Below are positions 37,287 to 49,800 of a stretch of DNA of 64,000 bases, piece after piece. Made by a program: the position numbers and the translations under genes. How positions within the stretch are numbered: position 1 is the first letter of the stretch; each line of letters begins with the position of its first letter. A model generated the notes under the pieces. It worked only from the letters and a program-made list of their open reading frames with translations. It had not been told where the DNA came from and searched no databases. Origin of the DNA: Sphingobacteriales bacterium (GTDB lineage: Bacteria > Bacteroidota > Bacteroidia > Chitinophagales > UBA2359). Where the stretch lies: the NCBI GenBank assembly GCA_016700115.1, contig CP064999.1, positions 248,001-312,000 of the forward strand. The letters are read 5' to 3'.

Positions 37287-40200
37287 TTACCGGAAGACCA
37301 CTAAACGGATGGTTTTGCTGGTACCGCTTTCGGCTTCCAGCAAGGCGTAATAGGTGGCTTGCGGCAGTTCGCTCATGTTGAATTTAAGGACATACTCCGT
37401 ATTTTCTTCTGTTTGTCCGTCAAACAATATGCCGACTTCTTTGCCATCTACTGTGTAAATAGCAAGCCTGATATGTTCTGCAACATAACTTGTAAAGGTT
37501 ATTGTTGCTTCGTTGCTGATGGGGTTCGGGTAAGCGGTTAACTCACCGAATGTGGCATCGCCGGTTTTAAATCCACGAATAGCATTGGACACGTAGAAGG
37601 TCTGGGTGATGCTGTTTCCTCCGCAGTCGGTGATGGTAACTGTATAAAAGCCCTGACTCAATCCGCTATAGGTATGCGTACCTGCAGAGGAGGACATTGA
37701 GCCGGTTGCAGGCGACCAGGCATAGGTATAATAAGCACCTCCGGTACAGGGCACGCCTCCGGAAACATTAAGCAAGATAGATCCGTTTCCGGCCAGGGTC
37801 ATGCTGCTGTTTTTGGTGATGACATACGAAGTGATTACCAAGGGTGCGCCACAACTATTCACCACCACAACCGTACTTGCAGTTGCTGTACATCCTCCTG
37901 CACCGGTTACTGTTACGGTATAAGTGCCGGCCATCAATGCAGTTGCTCCGGACCTAACCGGGTTTTGAGCACTGGATGAATATCCACCCGGGCCGTTCCA
38001 CAAGTAGCTTGTTCCTCCACTTGAAGTCAGGTTAATGGTAGAACCTAAACAGACCGGACTGTTGCTACCTGCTGTTGCTGCAGGTGTGGGATTTACTGTA
38101 ACTGTACGGCTTGCTGTTTTTTGGCAGCCTGCGGCATTGGTAACTGTAACCACATAAGTACCTGAATTGACAGGAGAAGCATTGGTAATGGATATGACTG
38201 AACCGGTACCGGTAAAACTGTTCGGACCGCTCCATGCATAGCTAACCCCGCCACTTGCTGTCAGAGACAGGATGGTTCCGGCGCAAATGCTGGTTGAACC
38301 GGTTACAGTTGCTGTTGGCAAAGCAATAGTTGAAACACTGGTACTGGCAGTATGGGTACAGCCTGCAGCATTGGTTACAGTTACAGTATAAGTTCCTGCA
38401 ACTACCGGTGTCCGTGTCGGGTTTTGAAGGTTGGAGGTAAATGAACTTGGTCCACTCCAGGCATAAGTAACCCCACCATTACCGAATAAGGTCAGTGTAG
38501 ATCCCACACAAACCGGGCTATTGCTGGATGCACTGGCAGTTGGCGGAGTATTCACCGTTACGGTGTGGGAAGCGGTATTGGTACAACCGCTGCTATTCGT
38601 AACGGTAACGGTATAGGTGCCGGATGCTGCAAGTGATGCTCCAATTATAGATACATTTGCACCAAATCCGCTATAGCTGTTTGGTCCACTCCATTGATAT
38701 CCGGTTCCGCCGGTTGCAGACAGCGTTATAGTTCCTCCAACACAAACATTTACTGAACCTGTTGCATTTGCTACCGGAGGCGGTAGAATGTTCACGTTTA
38801 CAGTGCTGGTTGCTGTACATCCATTCGCGGCGGTTACAGTAACCGTATATGATCCTGCGTTAGCTGCAGAAGCATTGGGGATGTTTAGACTGATGCCGGT
38901 TGAAGAATATCCTCCCGGACCGCTCCATTCATATTGAATTCCGCCTGAAGCGTTCAACACGATTGTAGCTCCGGTACAGACGTTGGTTGATCCTGTTATG
39001 GACGCGGTTGGCGATGCCAGAACAGTTACAGATGTGCTGACAACCGCTGCACAGCCTGCCTCATTGGTTACTGTAACGATATAAGTTCCCGACATAACCG
39101 TGGTAGCTGCGTTGCGAACCGGATTTTGACCGGTGGAGTTAAAACCACCCGGGCCGCTCCAGTTGTAAGAAACTCCACCTGAGGCATTCAGCATAATAGC
39201 GCCGCCTGAACAAACGGGGCTGTTACTGGAGGCGATTGCCGAAATCAGTGGGGTAACCAATACCGTAGCATTACATGTGCCTGTATTACCTGCTGCATCC
39301 GACACTGTCAATGTTACTGTGTTATTGCCTACATTAGCGCAAGTGAAGTTTGAAGGGCTAACGCTCATGCCGGTAACGGCACAGTTGTCGGTGCTGCCGT
39401 TATTAACCTGACCCGCCGTGATGCCCGCAGTTCCCCCGCTAAGGGTTACCGTTATGTTTTGACATTGTGCAACCGGTGCAATCTGATCCTGTACGGTAAC
39501 AGTTGCGCTACAGGTGCTTGTGTTTCCATTTCCATCGTTAGCAGTCAGCGTAACGGTATTAGCTCCAAAATTGGCACAGGTAAATGTGTTTGGACTAACT
39601 GAAACCGAAGGGGTTCCACAGTTGTCGGCACTTCCGTTGTTCACCTGAGATGCCAATAAAACGGCATTACCGGTTCCGTCTAATTGAACAGCAGCATTTT
39701 TACACAAAGCACCGGGGGGCACCAAATCCTGTACTGTAACGGTTGAAGAACAGGTTGCTGTATTACCACTTGCATCGTTGACCATCAAGGTTACCGTATT
39801 TGCACCTATATTCGTGCAATTAAATGTAACCTGACTTACACTCATAGTCGTTATAGCACAGTTATCCGTACTGTTATTGTTGACAGCAGAAGGGCTAAGG
39901 GTGGCAATGCCCAAATTGCTCAAATTGATGGTTGCAGGCATGCAGATTGCCACAGGGGGGATCAAATCCTGAACCGTTACCCCTGCCGAGCAGGTTGAGG
40001 TATTTCCATTTACATCGGTAACAGTGAGTACGACTAAATTGGAGCCCAGATTGGCACATGTAAAGTTGCTGTTGTTGAGCGACATACCTGCAATTCCGCA
40101 GGCATCATTGCTGCCGTTGTTTATCTGAACAGGTGCTATGGTTGCTGTTCCTCCGGCGTTTAACTGTACCGTTATACTTTGGCAAACTGCTACCGGGGGA

Positions 40201-43200
40201 ATCAAATCCTGTACAGTTACTGTAGCAGAGCAGGTATTGACATTACCATTGTTGTCAGTAACAGTTAAGACTACCGGGTTAGGGTTGGTACTGATATCTG
40301 CACAGGTAAATGCTGTTTGACTCAGGCTCATAGACTGAATGCCGCAAGCATCGGAACTGCCATTGTTAACTGCTGCCGCAGTAGCTATACCGTTGCCCCC
40401 GCTGTTCAACTGAACAATTACGTTTTGACACGAAGCATTCGGTAAAACTAAATCCTGAACGGTTACAGTTGCCGAACATAAACCATTGTTACCATTAACA
40501 TCGGTAACGGTTAAGGTAACTGTGTTGGGGTTTGTACTGATGTCAGCACAAGTAAAGTTGGTTTTGCTCAAACTCATAGATTGAATACCACAAGCATCTG
40601 TACTGTTGTCGTTGATCGCTGCGGGAGAAACAGTTACGTTGCCTGTTGCATCCAACTGAACGGTGATGTTTTGGCAATTAGCATCGGGATCTACCTGATC
40701 TTGAACGTTTACAAAAGCTGAACAAGTGCTGGTATTGTTCTGATCGTCTGTAACAGTCAATATTACAGTATTTGGGTTGGTGCTGATATGCGCACAAGTA
40801 AAGGTTGCTTGGCTTACACTCAAAGTAAGGTTTCCACAAGCGTCCGTGTTTCCGTTATCCACGTCCTCCGGCAAAAGTATTCCACTGCCTGTCGCATCCA
40901 ACTGAACCGTAGCATTTTTGCATTGGGCAATCAAAACATTACTGTTGTTGATTGTAACCGACTGTTCGCAAATACTGGTATGGTTACAGGCATCGGTTGC
41001 TGTCCAGGTAATAGTGGTGGTACCTATGGGATAAGGTGCATTCAACGGTTGAGCGTCATCTCTGACTCCGGTTATAGCAGATACTGTACAATCCTGGGAA
41101 GACGTTGCCGGAATGATGGTTACATTTGAGGCAAAACATAATCCTATATCCGATAATTGGACAATGTCCGCAGGACAAATGATGGCGGGGGATTCAGTTA
41201 CATTAATGGTGTAAGTATAAACCCAATCATGTGAAGTGCCTTCGCAATCGGTATAAGTATAAGTATAAGTACGGGTTCCATCACAAGCCGGAATTGGGCT
41301 TACTACCGGCGCTGAAGGGGTCAGCGTATTGCCACAGAAATCAGTTACCACCGGAGGCGTTGGCGGTGTATTGGTTGCATTCGTGCACCCTACATTAGAG
41401 CCATCATTGGCAGGCATCGTGAAATCTAAAACTTCAATTAAATAGGTATAAACCCAGTTGTGACTTGTTCCTTCGCAATCGGTATAGGTATAAGTGTAGG
41501 TACGCGTGCCTTCACAACCGTCATAGTTGCCGCCTGTTACCGGACCGGTCGGTGTGAGTGGGGTGCCGCAGTTGTCGGTTACCGCAGGTGCAGCAGGTGC
41601 AATCGCCATTGTGATACAGGCAACAGTTGTGCCGTCATTGGCCGGCATCGTAAAGTCTTCCCGCTCGACGGTATAAGTATAAACCCAGTTGTGGCTCGTT
41701 CCTTCGCAGTCGGTATAGGTATAGGTGTAGGTACGTGTGCCTTCACAAACCGGCTTGGCGCTTACCACCGGAGGTCCGGCCGGAGTCAGCACGTTGTTGC
41801 AATAGTCCAGTACGGTCGGAAGTGCCGGTGGAGTGTCGGTATCATCCGGACAGTCCACGGTTGATCCTGAATTGGCGGGAAGGGTAAAGTCTTCTAATTC
41901 TACCGTATAGGTATAGGTCCAGTTGTGAACATTCAACTCACAATCTGTATAAGTATAGGTATAAATGATGGTGCCTTCACAGCCGTCATAGGTGCCGCTC
42001 ATGGAGGGACCTACAGGGGTTAAAGGGGTTCCGCAGTTGTCCGTAACGTTGGGTAACAGGGGTGGAGTTGCCAGCGATTGACAGGCTACTGTCGAGCTAC
42101 CTCCGGTTGGAACCGTAAAGTCTTCCCGCTCGATGGTGTAGGTATAAACCCAATCGTGAGTATTTAACTCACAGTCGGTATAGGTATAAGTATAAGTGCG
42201 TGTGCCTTCGCAGCCGTCATAGGTGCCGCCTGTTACCGGACCGGTCGGTGTGAGTGGTGTGCCGCAGTTGTCGGTTACCGCAGGCGCAGCAGGTGCAGTC
42301 GCCAATGTGATACAAGCTACCGTCGAACTACCTCCGCCCGGAACCGTAAAGTCTTCCCGCTCGATGGTATAGGTATAAACCCAGTCGTGAGTATTTAACT
42401 CGCAATCGGTATAAGTATAGGTGTAGGTACGCGTGCCTTCACAACTGTCATAGGTGCCGCCTGTAACCGGACCGGTCGGCGTAAGTGGAGTGCCGCAGTT
42501 GTCGGTTACCGCAGGCGCAGCCGGTGCAATCGCCATTGCGATACAAGCAACCGTGGAGCCGTCATTGGCAGGCATCGTAAAGTCTTCCCGCTCGATGGTA
42601 TAGGTATAAACCCAGTCGTGAGTATTTAACTCGCAATCGGTATAAGTATAGGTATAGGTACGTGTGCCTTCGCAGCCGTCATAAGTACCTCCCATTGCAG
42701 GACCGGTTGGATTGAGTGGGGTGCCGCAGTTGTCGGTTACCGCAGGCGCAGCAGGTGCAATCGCCATTGTGATACAGGCAACAGTTGTGCCGTCATTGGC
42801 CGGCATCGTAAAGTCTTCCCGCTCGACGGTATAAGTATAAACCCAGTTGTGGCTCGTTCCTTCGCAGTCGGTATAGGTATAGGTGTAGGTACGTGTGCCT
42901 TCACAAACCGGCTTGGCGCTTACCACCGGAGGTCCGGCCGGAGTCAGCACGTTGTTGCAATAATCCAGTACGGTCGGAAGTGCCGGTGGAGTGTCGGTAT
43001 CATCCGGACAGTCCACGGTTGATCCTGAATTGGCGGGCAGGGTAAAGTCTTCTAATTCTACCGTATAGGTATAGGTCCAGTTGTGAACATTCAACTCACA
43101 ATCTGTATAAGTATAGGTATAAATGATGGTGCCTTCACAACCGTCATAGGTGCCGCTCATGGAGGGACCTACAGGGGTTAAAGGGGTTCCGCAGTTATCC

Positions 43201-43463
43201 GTAACGTTGGGTAACAGAGGTGGAGTTGCCAGCGATTGACAGGCTACTGTCGAGCTACCTCCGGTTGGAACCGTAAAGTCTTCCCGCTCGATGGTGTAGG
43301 TATAAACCCAATCGTGAGTATTTAACTCGCAGTCGGTATAGGTATAAGTATAAGTGCGCGTGCCTTCACAGCCGTCATAGGTGCCGCCTGTTACCGGACC
43401 GGTCGGCGTAAGTGGAGTGCCGCAGTTGTCGGTTACCGCAGGCGCAGCAGGTGCGGTCGCCAA
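37287..43463 (-). CDS. Giant T9SS adhesin, C-terminal part (separated by a frameshift)
   Basis: This is the C-terminal portion of one giant gene. The first usable start is a TTG at 43463, but the same frame stays open upstream through normal repeat sequence to the frameshift near 43677, so this is almost certainly not a separate gene. Modules in order: about eleven copies of a 77-residue unit (TDNCGTPLTPTGP, CEGTRTYTYTYTDCELN, WVYTYTIEREDFTVP); one HYR domain (near 41150-40930); seven 80-residue units (CQNITVQLDATGN and CSATVTVQDL); six Ig-like units (SPVCSGGAIMLNASGGVSYN); an SprB-like unit; and a T9SS sorting domain (AYPNPISNEATITFTSYVAE to KTIRLVVFR). It would be exported and displayed at the surface, probably in adhesion or gliding. 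Confidence 0.85.
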   Translation of the reverse strand: MATAPAAPAVTDNCGTPLTPTGPVTGGTYDGCEGTRTYTYTYTDCELNTHDWVYTYTIEREDFTVPTGGSSTVACQSLATPPLLPNVTDNCGTPLTPVGPSMSGTYDGCEGTIIYTYTYTDCELNVHNWTYTYTVELEDFTLPANSGSTVDCPDDTDTPPALPTVLDYCNNVLTPAGPPVVSAKPVCEGTRTYTYTYTDCEGTSHNWVYTYTVEREDFTMPANDGTTVACITMAIAPAAPAVTDNCGTPLNPTGPAMGGTYDGCEGTRTYTYTYTDCELNTHDWVYTYTIEREDFTMPANDGSTVACIAMAIAPAAPAVTDNCGTPLTPTGPVTGGTYDSCEGTRTYTYTYTDCELNTHDWVYTYTIEREDFTVPGGGSSTVACITLATAPAAPAVTDNCGTPLTPTGPVTGGTYDGCEGTRTYTYTYTDCELNTHDWVYTYTIEREDFTVPTGGSSTVACQSLATPPLLPNVTDNCGTPLTPVGPSMSGTYDGCEGTIIYTYTYTDCELNVHNWTYTYTVELEDFTLPANSGSTVDCPDDTDTPPALPTVLDYCNNVLTPAGPPVVSAKPVCEGTRTYTYTYTDCEGTSHNWVYTYTVEREDFTMPANDGTTVACITMAIAPAAPAVTDNCGTPLTPTGPVTGGNYDGCEGTRTYTYTYTDCEGTSHNWVYTYLIEVLDFTMPANDGSNVGCTNATNTPPTPPVVTDFCGNTLTPSAPVVSPIPACDGTRTYTYTYTDCEGTSHDWVYTYTINVTESPAIICPADIVQLSDIGLCFASNVTIIPATSSQDCTVSAITGVRDDAQPLNAPYPIGTTTITWTATDACNHTSICEQSVTINNSNVLIAQCKNATVQLDATGSGILLPEDVDNGNTDACGNLTLSVSQATFTCAHISTNPNTVILTVTDDQNNTSTCSAFVNVQDQVDPDANCQNITVQLDATGNVTVSPAAINDNSTDACGIQSMSLSKTNFTCADISTNPNTVTLTVTDVNGNNGLCSATVTVQDLVLPNASCQNVIVQLNSGGNGIATAAAVNNGSSDACGIQSMSLSQTAFTCADISTNPNPVVLTVTDNNGNVNTCSATVTVQDLIPPVAVCQSITVQLNAGGTATIAPVQINNGSNDACGIAGMSLNNSNFTCANLGSNLVVLTVTDVNGNTSTCSAGVTVQDLIPPVAICMPATINLSNLGIATLSPSAVNNNSTDNCAITTMSVSQVTFNCTNIGANTVTLMVNDASGNTATCSSTVTVQDLVPPGALCKNAAVQLDGTGNAVLLASQVNNGSADNCGTPSVSVSPNTFTCANFGANTVTLTANDGNGNTSTCSATVTVQDQIAPVAQCQNITVTLSGGTAGITAGQVNNGSTDNCAVTGMSVSPSNFTCANVGNNTVTLTVSDAAGNTGTCNATVLVTPLISAIASSNSPVCSGGAIMLNASGGVSYNWSGPGGFNSTGQNPVRNAATTVMSGTYIVTVTNEAGCAAVVSTSVTVLASPTASITGSTNVCTGATIVLNASGGIQYEWSGPGGYSSTGISLNIPNASAANAGSYTVTVTAANGCTATSTVNVNILPPPVANATGSVNVCVGGTITLSATGGTGYQWSGPNSYSGFGANVSIIGASLAASGTYTVTVTNSSGCTNTASHTVTVNTPPTASASSNSPVCVGSTLTLFGNGGVTYAWSGPSSFTSNLQNPTRTPVVAGTYTVTVTNAAGCTHTASTSVSTIALPTATVTGSTSICAGTILSLTASGGVSYAWSGPNSFTGTGSVISITNASPVNSGTYVVTVTNAAGCQKTASRTVTVNPTPAATAGSNSPVCLGSTINLTSSGGTSYLWNGPGGYSSSAQNPVRSGATALMAGTYTVTVTGAGGCTATASTVVVVNSCGAPLVITSYVITKNSSMTLAGNGSILLNVSGGVPCTGGAYYTYAWSPATGSMSSSAGTHTYSGLSQGFYTVTITDCGGNSITQTFYVSNAIRGFKTGDATFGELTAYPNPISNEATITFTSYVAEHIRLAIYTVDGKEVGILFDGQTEENTEYVLKFNMSELPQATYYALLEAESGTSKTIRLVVFR

Positions 43464-43898
43464 TGCGATACAGGCTACCGTCGAACTACCTCCGCCCGGA
43501 ACTGTAAAGTCTTCCCGCTCGATGGTATAGGTATAAACCCAATCGTGAGTATTTAACTCACAGTCGGTATAGGTATAAGTATAAGTGCGCGTGCCTTCAC
43601 AGCCGTCATAAGTGCCGCCTGTTACCGGACCGGTCGGCGTAAGTGGAGTACCGCAGTTGTCGGTTACCGCAGGCGCAAAGCAGGTGCAGTCGCCAATGCG
43701 ATACAGGCTACCGTGGAACTACCTCCGCCCGGAACTGTAAAGTCTTCCCGCTCGATGGTATAGGTATAAACCCAGTCGTGAGTATTTAACTCACAGTCGG
43801 TATAGGTAAAGGTATAGGTACGTGTGCCTTCACAGCCGTCATAAGTACCCCCCATTGCCGGACCGGTTGGATTGAGTGGGGTGCCGCAGTTGTCGGTT
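41581..43898 (-). repeat. Tandem duplication of a five-module block (1,158-bp period)
   Basis: The segment 41581-42738 recurs almost base for base at 42739-43898, with a constant offset of 1,158 bp checked at several landmarks. Each block holds five modules of about 77 residues. The second copy contains the extra two bases that cause the frameshift. Confidence 0.82.
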
Positions 43899-46800
43899 AC
43901 CGCAGGCGCAGCAGGTGCAATCGCCATTGTGATACAGGCAACGGTTGTGCCGTCATTGGCCGGCATGGTAAAGTCTTCCCGCTCAACATTGTAGGTGAAA
44001 ACCCAATTATGAGAGTTATTATCACAATCCACATAAGTATAGGTATAGGTGCGGGTTCCTTCGCAAGCCGGTTTAGCACTGATGACCGGAGGTCCCGTTG
44101 GGGTAAGCAGATTGCCGCAAAAATCGGTTACTACGGGCAAAGCGGGAGCTGTATCGGTTGCATCGGGACAGCTTACCGTGGTCATAGAATTGGCCGGCAT
44201 GGTGAAGTCTTGTGCTACAACGGTATAAATATAAGACCAATCGTGGTTGTAGCCCGCACAATCCGTATAGGTATAAGTATAGATGATCGTGCCTTCACAG
44301 CCGTCGTAATCCCCGCTCATTACCGGTCCGGCAGGAGTAAGGGCAATTCCACAGTCTGAATCCACATCGGGTAAGGGAGGAGTTACTGCATCAGCCTCGC
44401 AAGCCACCGTTTTAGAGCCGTTTGGCGGAACTGTAAAGTCCTGAGGAACAACCGTATAGGTGAACAACCAATCATGTGTGTTTAACTCACAATCAGTATA
44501 AGTATAAGTGTAAATAATCGTTCCTCCACAACCGGCGTAAGTTCCGCTCATTGCGGGTCCGGTGGGGGTAAGGGCAGTCCCGCAATTGTCGGTAACTGTG
44601 GGTAAAGTGGGTGGTACGGCATCGGAACCGCAGTCAACGGTTAAACTTCCGTTAGTCGGTACGCTGAAATCTAAACGCTCTATGGTATAGGTATGCGTCC
44701 AATCGGCCGTTGTCGTGCCGTCGCAGGCGGTGTAGCGGTATGTCCAGACTATCGTTCCTTCGCAGGAAACGGGGTCCGGCGTTTGGATAGCACCTATCAG
44801 CGCCGCACTTACCGTCCGTCCGCAGGCATCCGTAATATTGGCCGGTGCGCCCGGATTGGTTGCATTAGCCGGGCAACTTACCGTGGAGGTTGTGCTTGTT
44901 GGTGGGGTTAACCCGCCACTGTAGTCTATCGTATAGGTATGTGTCCAATCGGCCGTTGTCGTGCCGTCGCAGGCAGTGTAGCGGTATGTCCAGACTATTG
45001 TTCCCTCGCAGGTAACGGGGTCCGGCGTTTGGATAGCATCTATCAGCGTCGCACTTACCGTCCGTCCGCAGGCATCCGTAATATTGGCCGGTGCGCCCGG
45101 ATTGGTTGCATTAGCAGGGCAACTCACCGTTGAGGTGGTATTTACCGGAGGCGTTAACCCGCCACTGTAATCTATCGTATAAGTATGTGTCCAATCGGCC
45201 GTTGTCGTGCCGTCGCAGGCGGTGTAGCGGTATGTCCAGACTATCGTTCCCTCGCAGGTAACGGGGTCCGGCGTTTGGGTAGCACCTATCAGCGTCGCAC
45301 TTACCGTCCGTCCGCAGGCATCCGTAATATTGGCCGGTGCTCCCGGATTGGTTGCATTAGCCGGGCAACTTACCGTTGAGGTGGTATTTGCCGGAGGCGT
45401 TAACCCGCCACTATAGTCTATCGTATAGGTATGTGTCCAATCGGCGGTTGTTGTGCCGTCGCAGGCGGTGTAGCGGTATGTCCAGACTATCGTTCCTTCG
45501 CAGGTAACGGGATCCGGCGTTTGGGTAGCACCTATCAGCGTCGCACTTACCGTCCGTCCGCAGGCATCCGTAATATTGGCCGGTGCGCCCGGATTGACCG
45601 CATTTGCCGGACAACTCACCGTAGAGGTGGTATTTGCCGGAGGCGTTAACCCGCCACTGTAATCTATCGTATAGGTATGCGTCCAATCGGCGGTTGTTGT
45701 TCCGTCGCAGGCGGTGTAGCGATAAGTCCAGACTATTGTTCCCTCGCAGGTAACGGGGTCCGGCGTTTGGGTAGCGCCTATCAGAGTCGCACTTACCATC
45801 CGTCCGCAGGCATCCGTAATATTGGCCGGTGCGCCCGGATTGGTTGCATTTGCCGGGCAACTTACCGTTGAGGTGGTATTTGCCGGAGGCGTTAACCCGC
45901 CACTGTAGTCTATCGTATAGGTATGTGTCCAATCGGCGGTAGTTGTGCCATCGCAGGCGGTGTAGCGATAAGTCCAGACTATTGTTCCCTCGCAGGTAAC
46001 GGGGTTGGGCGTATGGGTAGCGCCTATCAGCGTCGCACTTACCGTCCGCCCGCAGGCATCCGTAATATTGGCCGGTGCTCCAGGATTGACCGCATTAGCA
46101 GGGCAGCTCACCGTTGAGGTGGTATTTGCCGGAGGCGTTAACCCGCCACTGTAGTCTATCGTATAGGTATGTGTCCAATCGGCAGTTGTCGTGCCGTCGC
46201 AGGCAGTGTAGCGGTATGTCCAGACTATTGTTCCCTCGCAGGTAACGGGGTTGGGCGTATGGGTAGCACCTATCAGCGTCGCACTTACCGTCCGTCCGCA
46301 GGCATCCGTAATATTGGCCGGTGCTCCAGGATTGACCGCATTGGCAGGGCAACTCACCGTTGAGGTGGTATTTGCCGGAGGCGTTAGCCCGCCACTGTAG
46401 TCTATCGTATAGGTATGTGTCCAATCGGCGGTAGTTGTGCCGTCGCAGGCGGTGTAGCGGTATGTCCAGACTATTGTTCCCTCGCAGGTTACGGGGTCCG
46501 GCGTATGGATAGCACCTATCAGCGTCGCACTTACCGTCCGTCCGCAGGCATCCGTAATATTAGCCGGTGCGCCAGGGTTGACCGCATTGGCAGGACAACT
46601 CACCGTTGAGGTGGTATTTGCCGGAGGCGTTAACCCGCCACTGTAGTCTATCGTATAGGTATGTGTCCAATCGGCGGTAGTTGTGCCGTCGCAGGCGGTG
46701 TAGCGGTATGTCCAGACTATCGTTCCTTCGCAGGTAACGGGGTTGGGCACCTGAACTGAACCAATTAATACCGGACTCACCGTGCGTCCGCAGGCATCCG

Positions 46801-49800
46801 TAATATTGGCCGGTGCTCCCGGATTGACCGCAGCCCCGGGGCAACTTACCGTAGAGATGGTATTTGCCGGAGGTGTTAACCCGCCGGTGTAGTCAATCGT
46901 ATAGGTATAAACCCAGTTGTGTGAAAAGCCCGCACAATCGGTCAGGGTATAGGTATAAGTACGGGTTCCTTCGCAAGCGGGTTTTACACTGACCACCGGT
47001 GCAGAAGGGGTAAGGGTTTCCCCGCAGTTGTCTGTAAATGTAGGAAGTGTTGGAGGGGTGTCGGTCTGATTGGGGCAAGATACGGTTGAACCTCCGGGAG
47101 CAGGAGGGGTAAAATCTTCATACACCACATAATAAGTAAAGTTCCATTCGGCTTCGTTGCCGACACAATCGGAATATAGATAGGTGAGGGTTCGTTCTCC
47201 TTCACAGACAGGTTTCGCGGTTGCGTTCTGTAAGACGGGTGTAAGCGGATTTCCACAGTTGTCGAAAACATCCGGGAATGGCGGATTATTGTCTGTATCG
47301 TCCGGACAGGCGACCGTCATACTATCGTCTGAGGGGCCAAAAAACGAGTCGTAAATAACCGTATAAGTAAAGACCCAGTTTTGTGAGTTTCCTTCACAAT
47401 CGGTATAAGTATAGGTATAAGTGCGATCTCCTTCGCAAACCGGAATCGGGCTGATCACCGGTGCTGAGGGGGTCAGCACATTTCCGCAATGATCGGTAAC
47501 AGTGGGCAGTGTGGGTGGGGTGTCGGTTTCGTAAGGACAGGCAACATCTGCCGTTCCATTGGGAGTTGAAATGGTAAAGGGTAGCCTTTCTATGGTGTAG
47601 GTATAGGTCCAATAAGACACATTGCTTGCCCCGTCCGTATAGGAAAAGGTATAAACGCGGATGCCTTCGCAGGTAAACGAGGAAGGCGAATTCACCGTAC
47701 TAAATAAAACCCCTGAAATGGTGCCGTTACAATTATCCAATGCTATCGGTGCAGAAGGCAAAGTTGCATTGGCAGGACAAGGCACGGTGCTTGAACCGTT
47801 GGAACCCTGTACAACAGGTGCCTGATTATCGGTAACCGTTACCGTAAAGCTACAGGTAGCCGTGTTGCCGCTTCCGTCTGTAACCCTGAACTGATTGAGC
47901 GTAACGCCCAAGGGGAAAGTACCGGCACTGCCGATGCCCTGAAGTTGGTCAACACTTGCCACCGAACAGTTGTCGGATGTGGTTACGGAGTAAACAACCA
48001 CTGCCGAACATACCCCCGGCGTGGTATTGACCGAAATCGGCGCAGGACAGGTGATGGTTGGCAATGTGGTATCTGATACCACTACCGTTACCGAAGCGCA
48101 GGTAGTAGGCGCACAAACTGAACCTGAATAATTGACAAAATAGGTGGTGGTTACGGCTGGAGGTGGAATTGACACTGTTGCGCCCGTTGCAATGACCGGC
48201 CCTGATGCACATCCGCCTGAATACCATCTGACCAAAGCACCGGCACCCACAAAACCACCAAAGGCAGCGAGGTTGATATTGGCCACCGCATTGGGGCATA
48301 TTGTGATGGTCGGTTGTCCGTTGACCGTAGCGCTTGTCGGTGGGGTCGAATTTCCGTGTACGGTAATGGTTACCGTATTGGTTAACTGTGCCGAACAACT
48401 GTATGGTGCTGCCGTAGTGGCCCATATATTAAAGGTATGCGGAGAACCCAAAACCGTTAATGCCGATGCCGGCACATTGATGACTTTTGGCCCTGTTCCC
48501 GGTCCGCTCACCACCGCACCAACAACCGGACTGTTGTCGGAACGCCTCAACTGATAGGTAACATCTGTCTGAGAGGGGTTAATGGTAACGGTGGTGCCGC
48601 TGCCTTCGCAAACGGTGGACGCTCCGGCACTGACCGGCAATGTAATGTTTGGCAACGCACCTACATTGACAATGGTGTTTTGATCACTGCCAAAACATCC
48701 GTTTGCCACCGGAGTGATGGTAAACACGCTCGCATGATTGATACCGGTGGCATTAGTCAGCGGGATGGCGATGGTGCCGGTGTTGCCGTTCTGAAAGGTC
48801 AGACCCGAAACGTTTCCGTTGGTTCTTGTCCAGTTGAAGGTAGTTCCCGACACGCTGGAGGTCAGGGTGATATTGGTACTCTCTCCCGTACAGATATGGG
48901 TATCGTTGTTAGTAACGGTCATATCGGGAGTTGGGTTGACCACCACCGATACCTGCACCGGTGTGCCCGGACATCCATCGGCTTTGGGGGTAATGGTAAA
49001 CACCACCGTTTGAGGAACAAAGGTCGTATTGGTCAGGGTCTCAATAATAGGACCCGATACGTTGTTTTCCGAAAAATCGCCCGTTACGTTGATGGTATTG
49101 TTCCTGCTCCAGTCGAATAATGTGCCGCCCACATTTGCCGGCAAAGGGCTGAGCGTTATGTTGGCATTTTGGCCGGAACAGATGGTGGGATTGTTGTTGA
49201 CCGTCGTTACGGTCGGAACGGGTTTGATGGTTACCGTACCTGTAACGATAGGACCCGGGCAGGAATTGGCAGTAGTGGCATTGATGGGCGTAACCGTTAC
49301 CGTATAAACGCCCGACACCGTACCGGTTAAGGAGATGTTATTATTGGTCGAACTGCCCGAAAGCTGAGTCGGCAACGACCATGAATAGGTCGTGACATTG
49401 GTGACATCATTAACGGTGGACAAAACCGACCCGCCCGGACAAAAACTCTGCGGGTCAATCGAGCCGCCCGATGGCAGAGGATAGACCGTTACAGATTGCG
49501 TAGCACTTGCCGAACAGGTATTGGCAGCCGTTACTGTTACCGTGTAACTGCCATGATTTGCGTTTGTGGCATTGGTGATGACTATCGGGTTGGAACCGTT
49601 TGGCCCGCCCGGAGTAGTCCAGTTATAAGTATATCCGCCTCCCGCACCGGTAGCAGATGCGGTCAGGGTGATGGGGGTGTTGGCACAGAGCAGCCCGTCG
49701 TTGGCGATGCCCGAATTTTCGTTGCTGATGGCAATAGACGGAACCGGCAGGGGATTGACGGTTACGGTAAGGGTAAAGGGAGTACCCGGACAACCAAGAT

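Noticed and set aside
44693..46609. Series of plus-strand open frames of about 64 codons spaced 246 bp apart
   Set aside because: They are the antisense shadow of the nine adhesin repeats; the repeat period is a multiple of three, so the same frame recurs.
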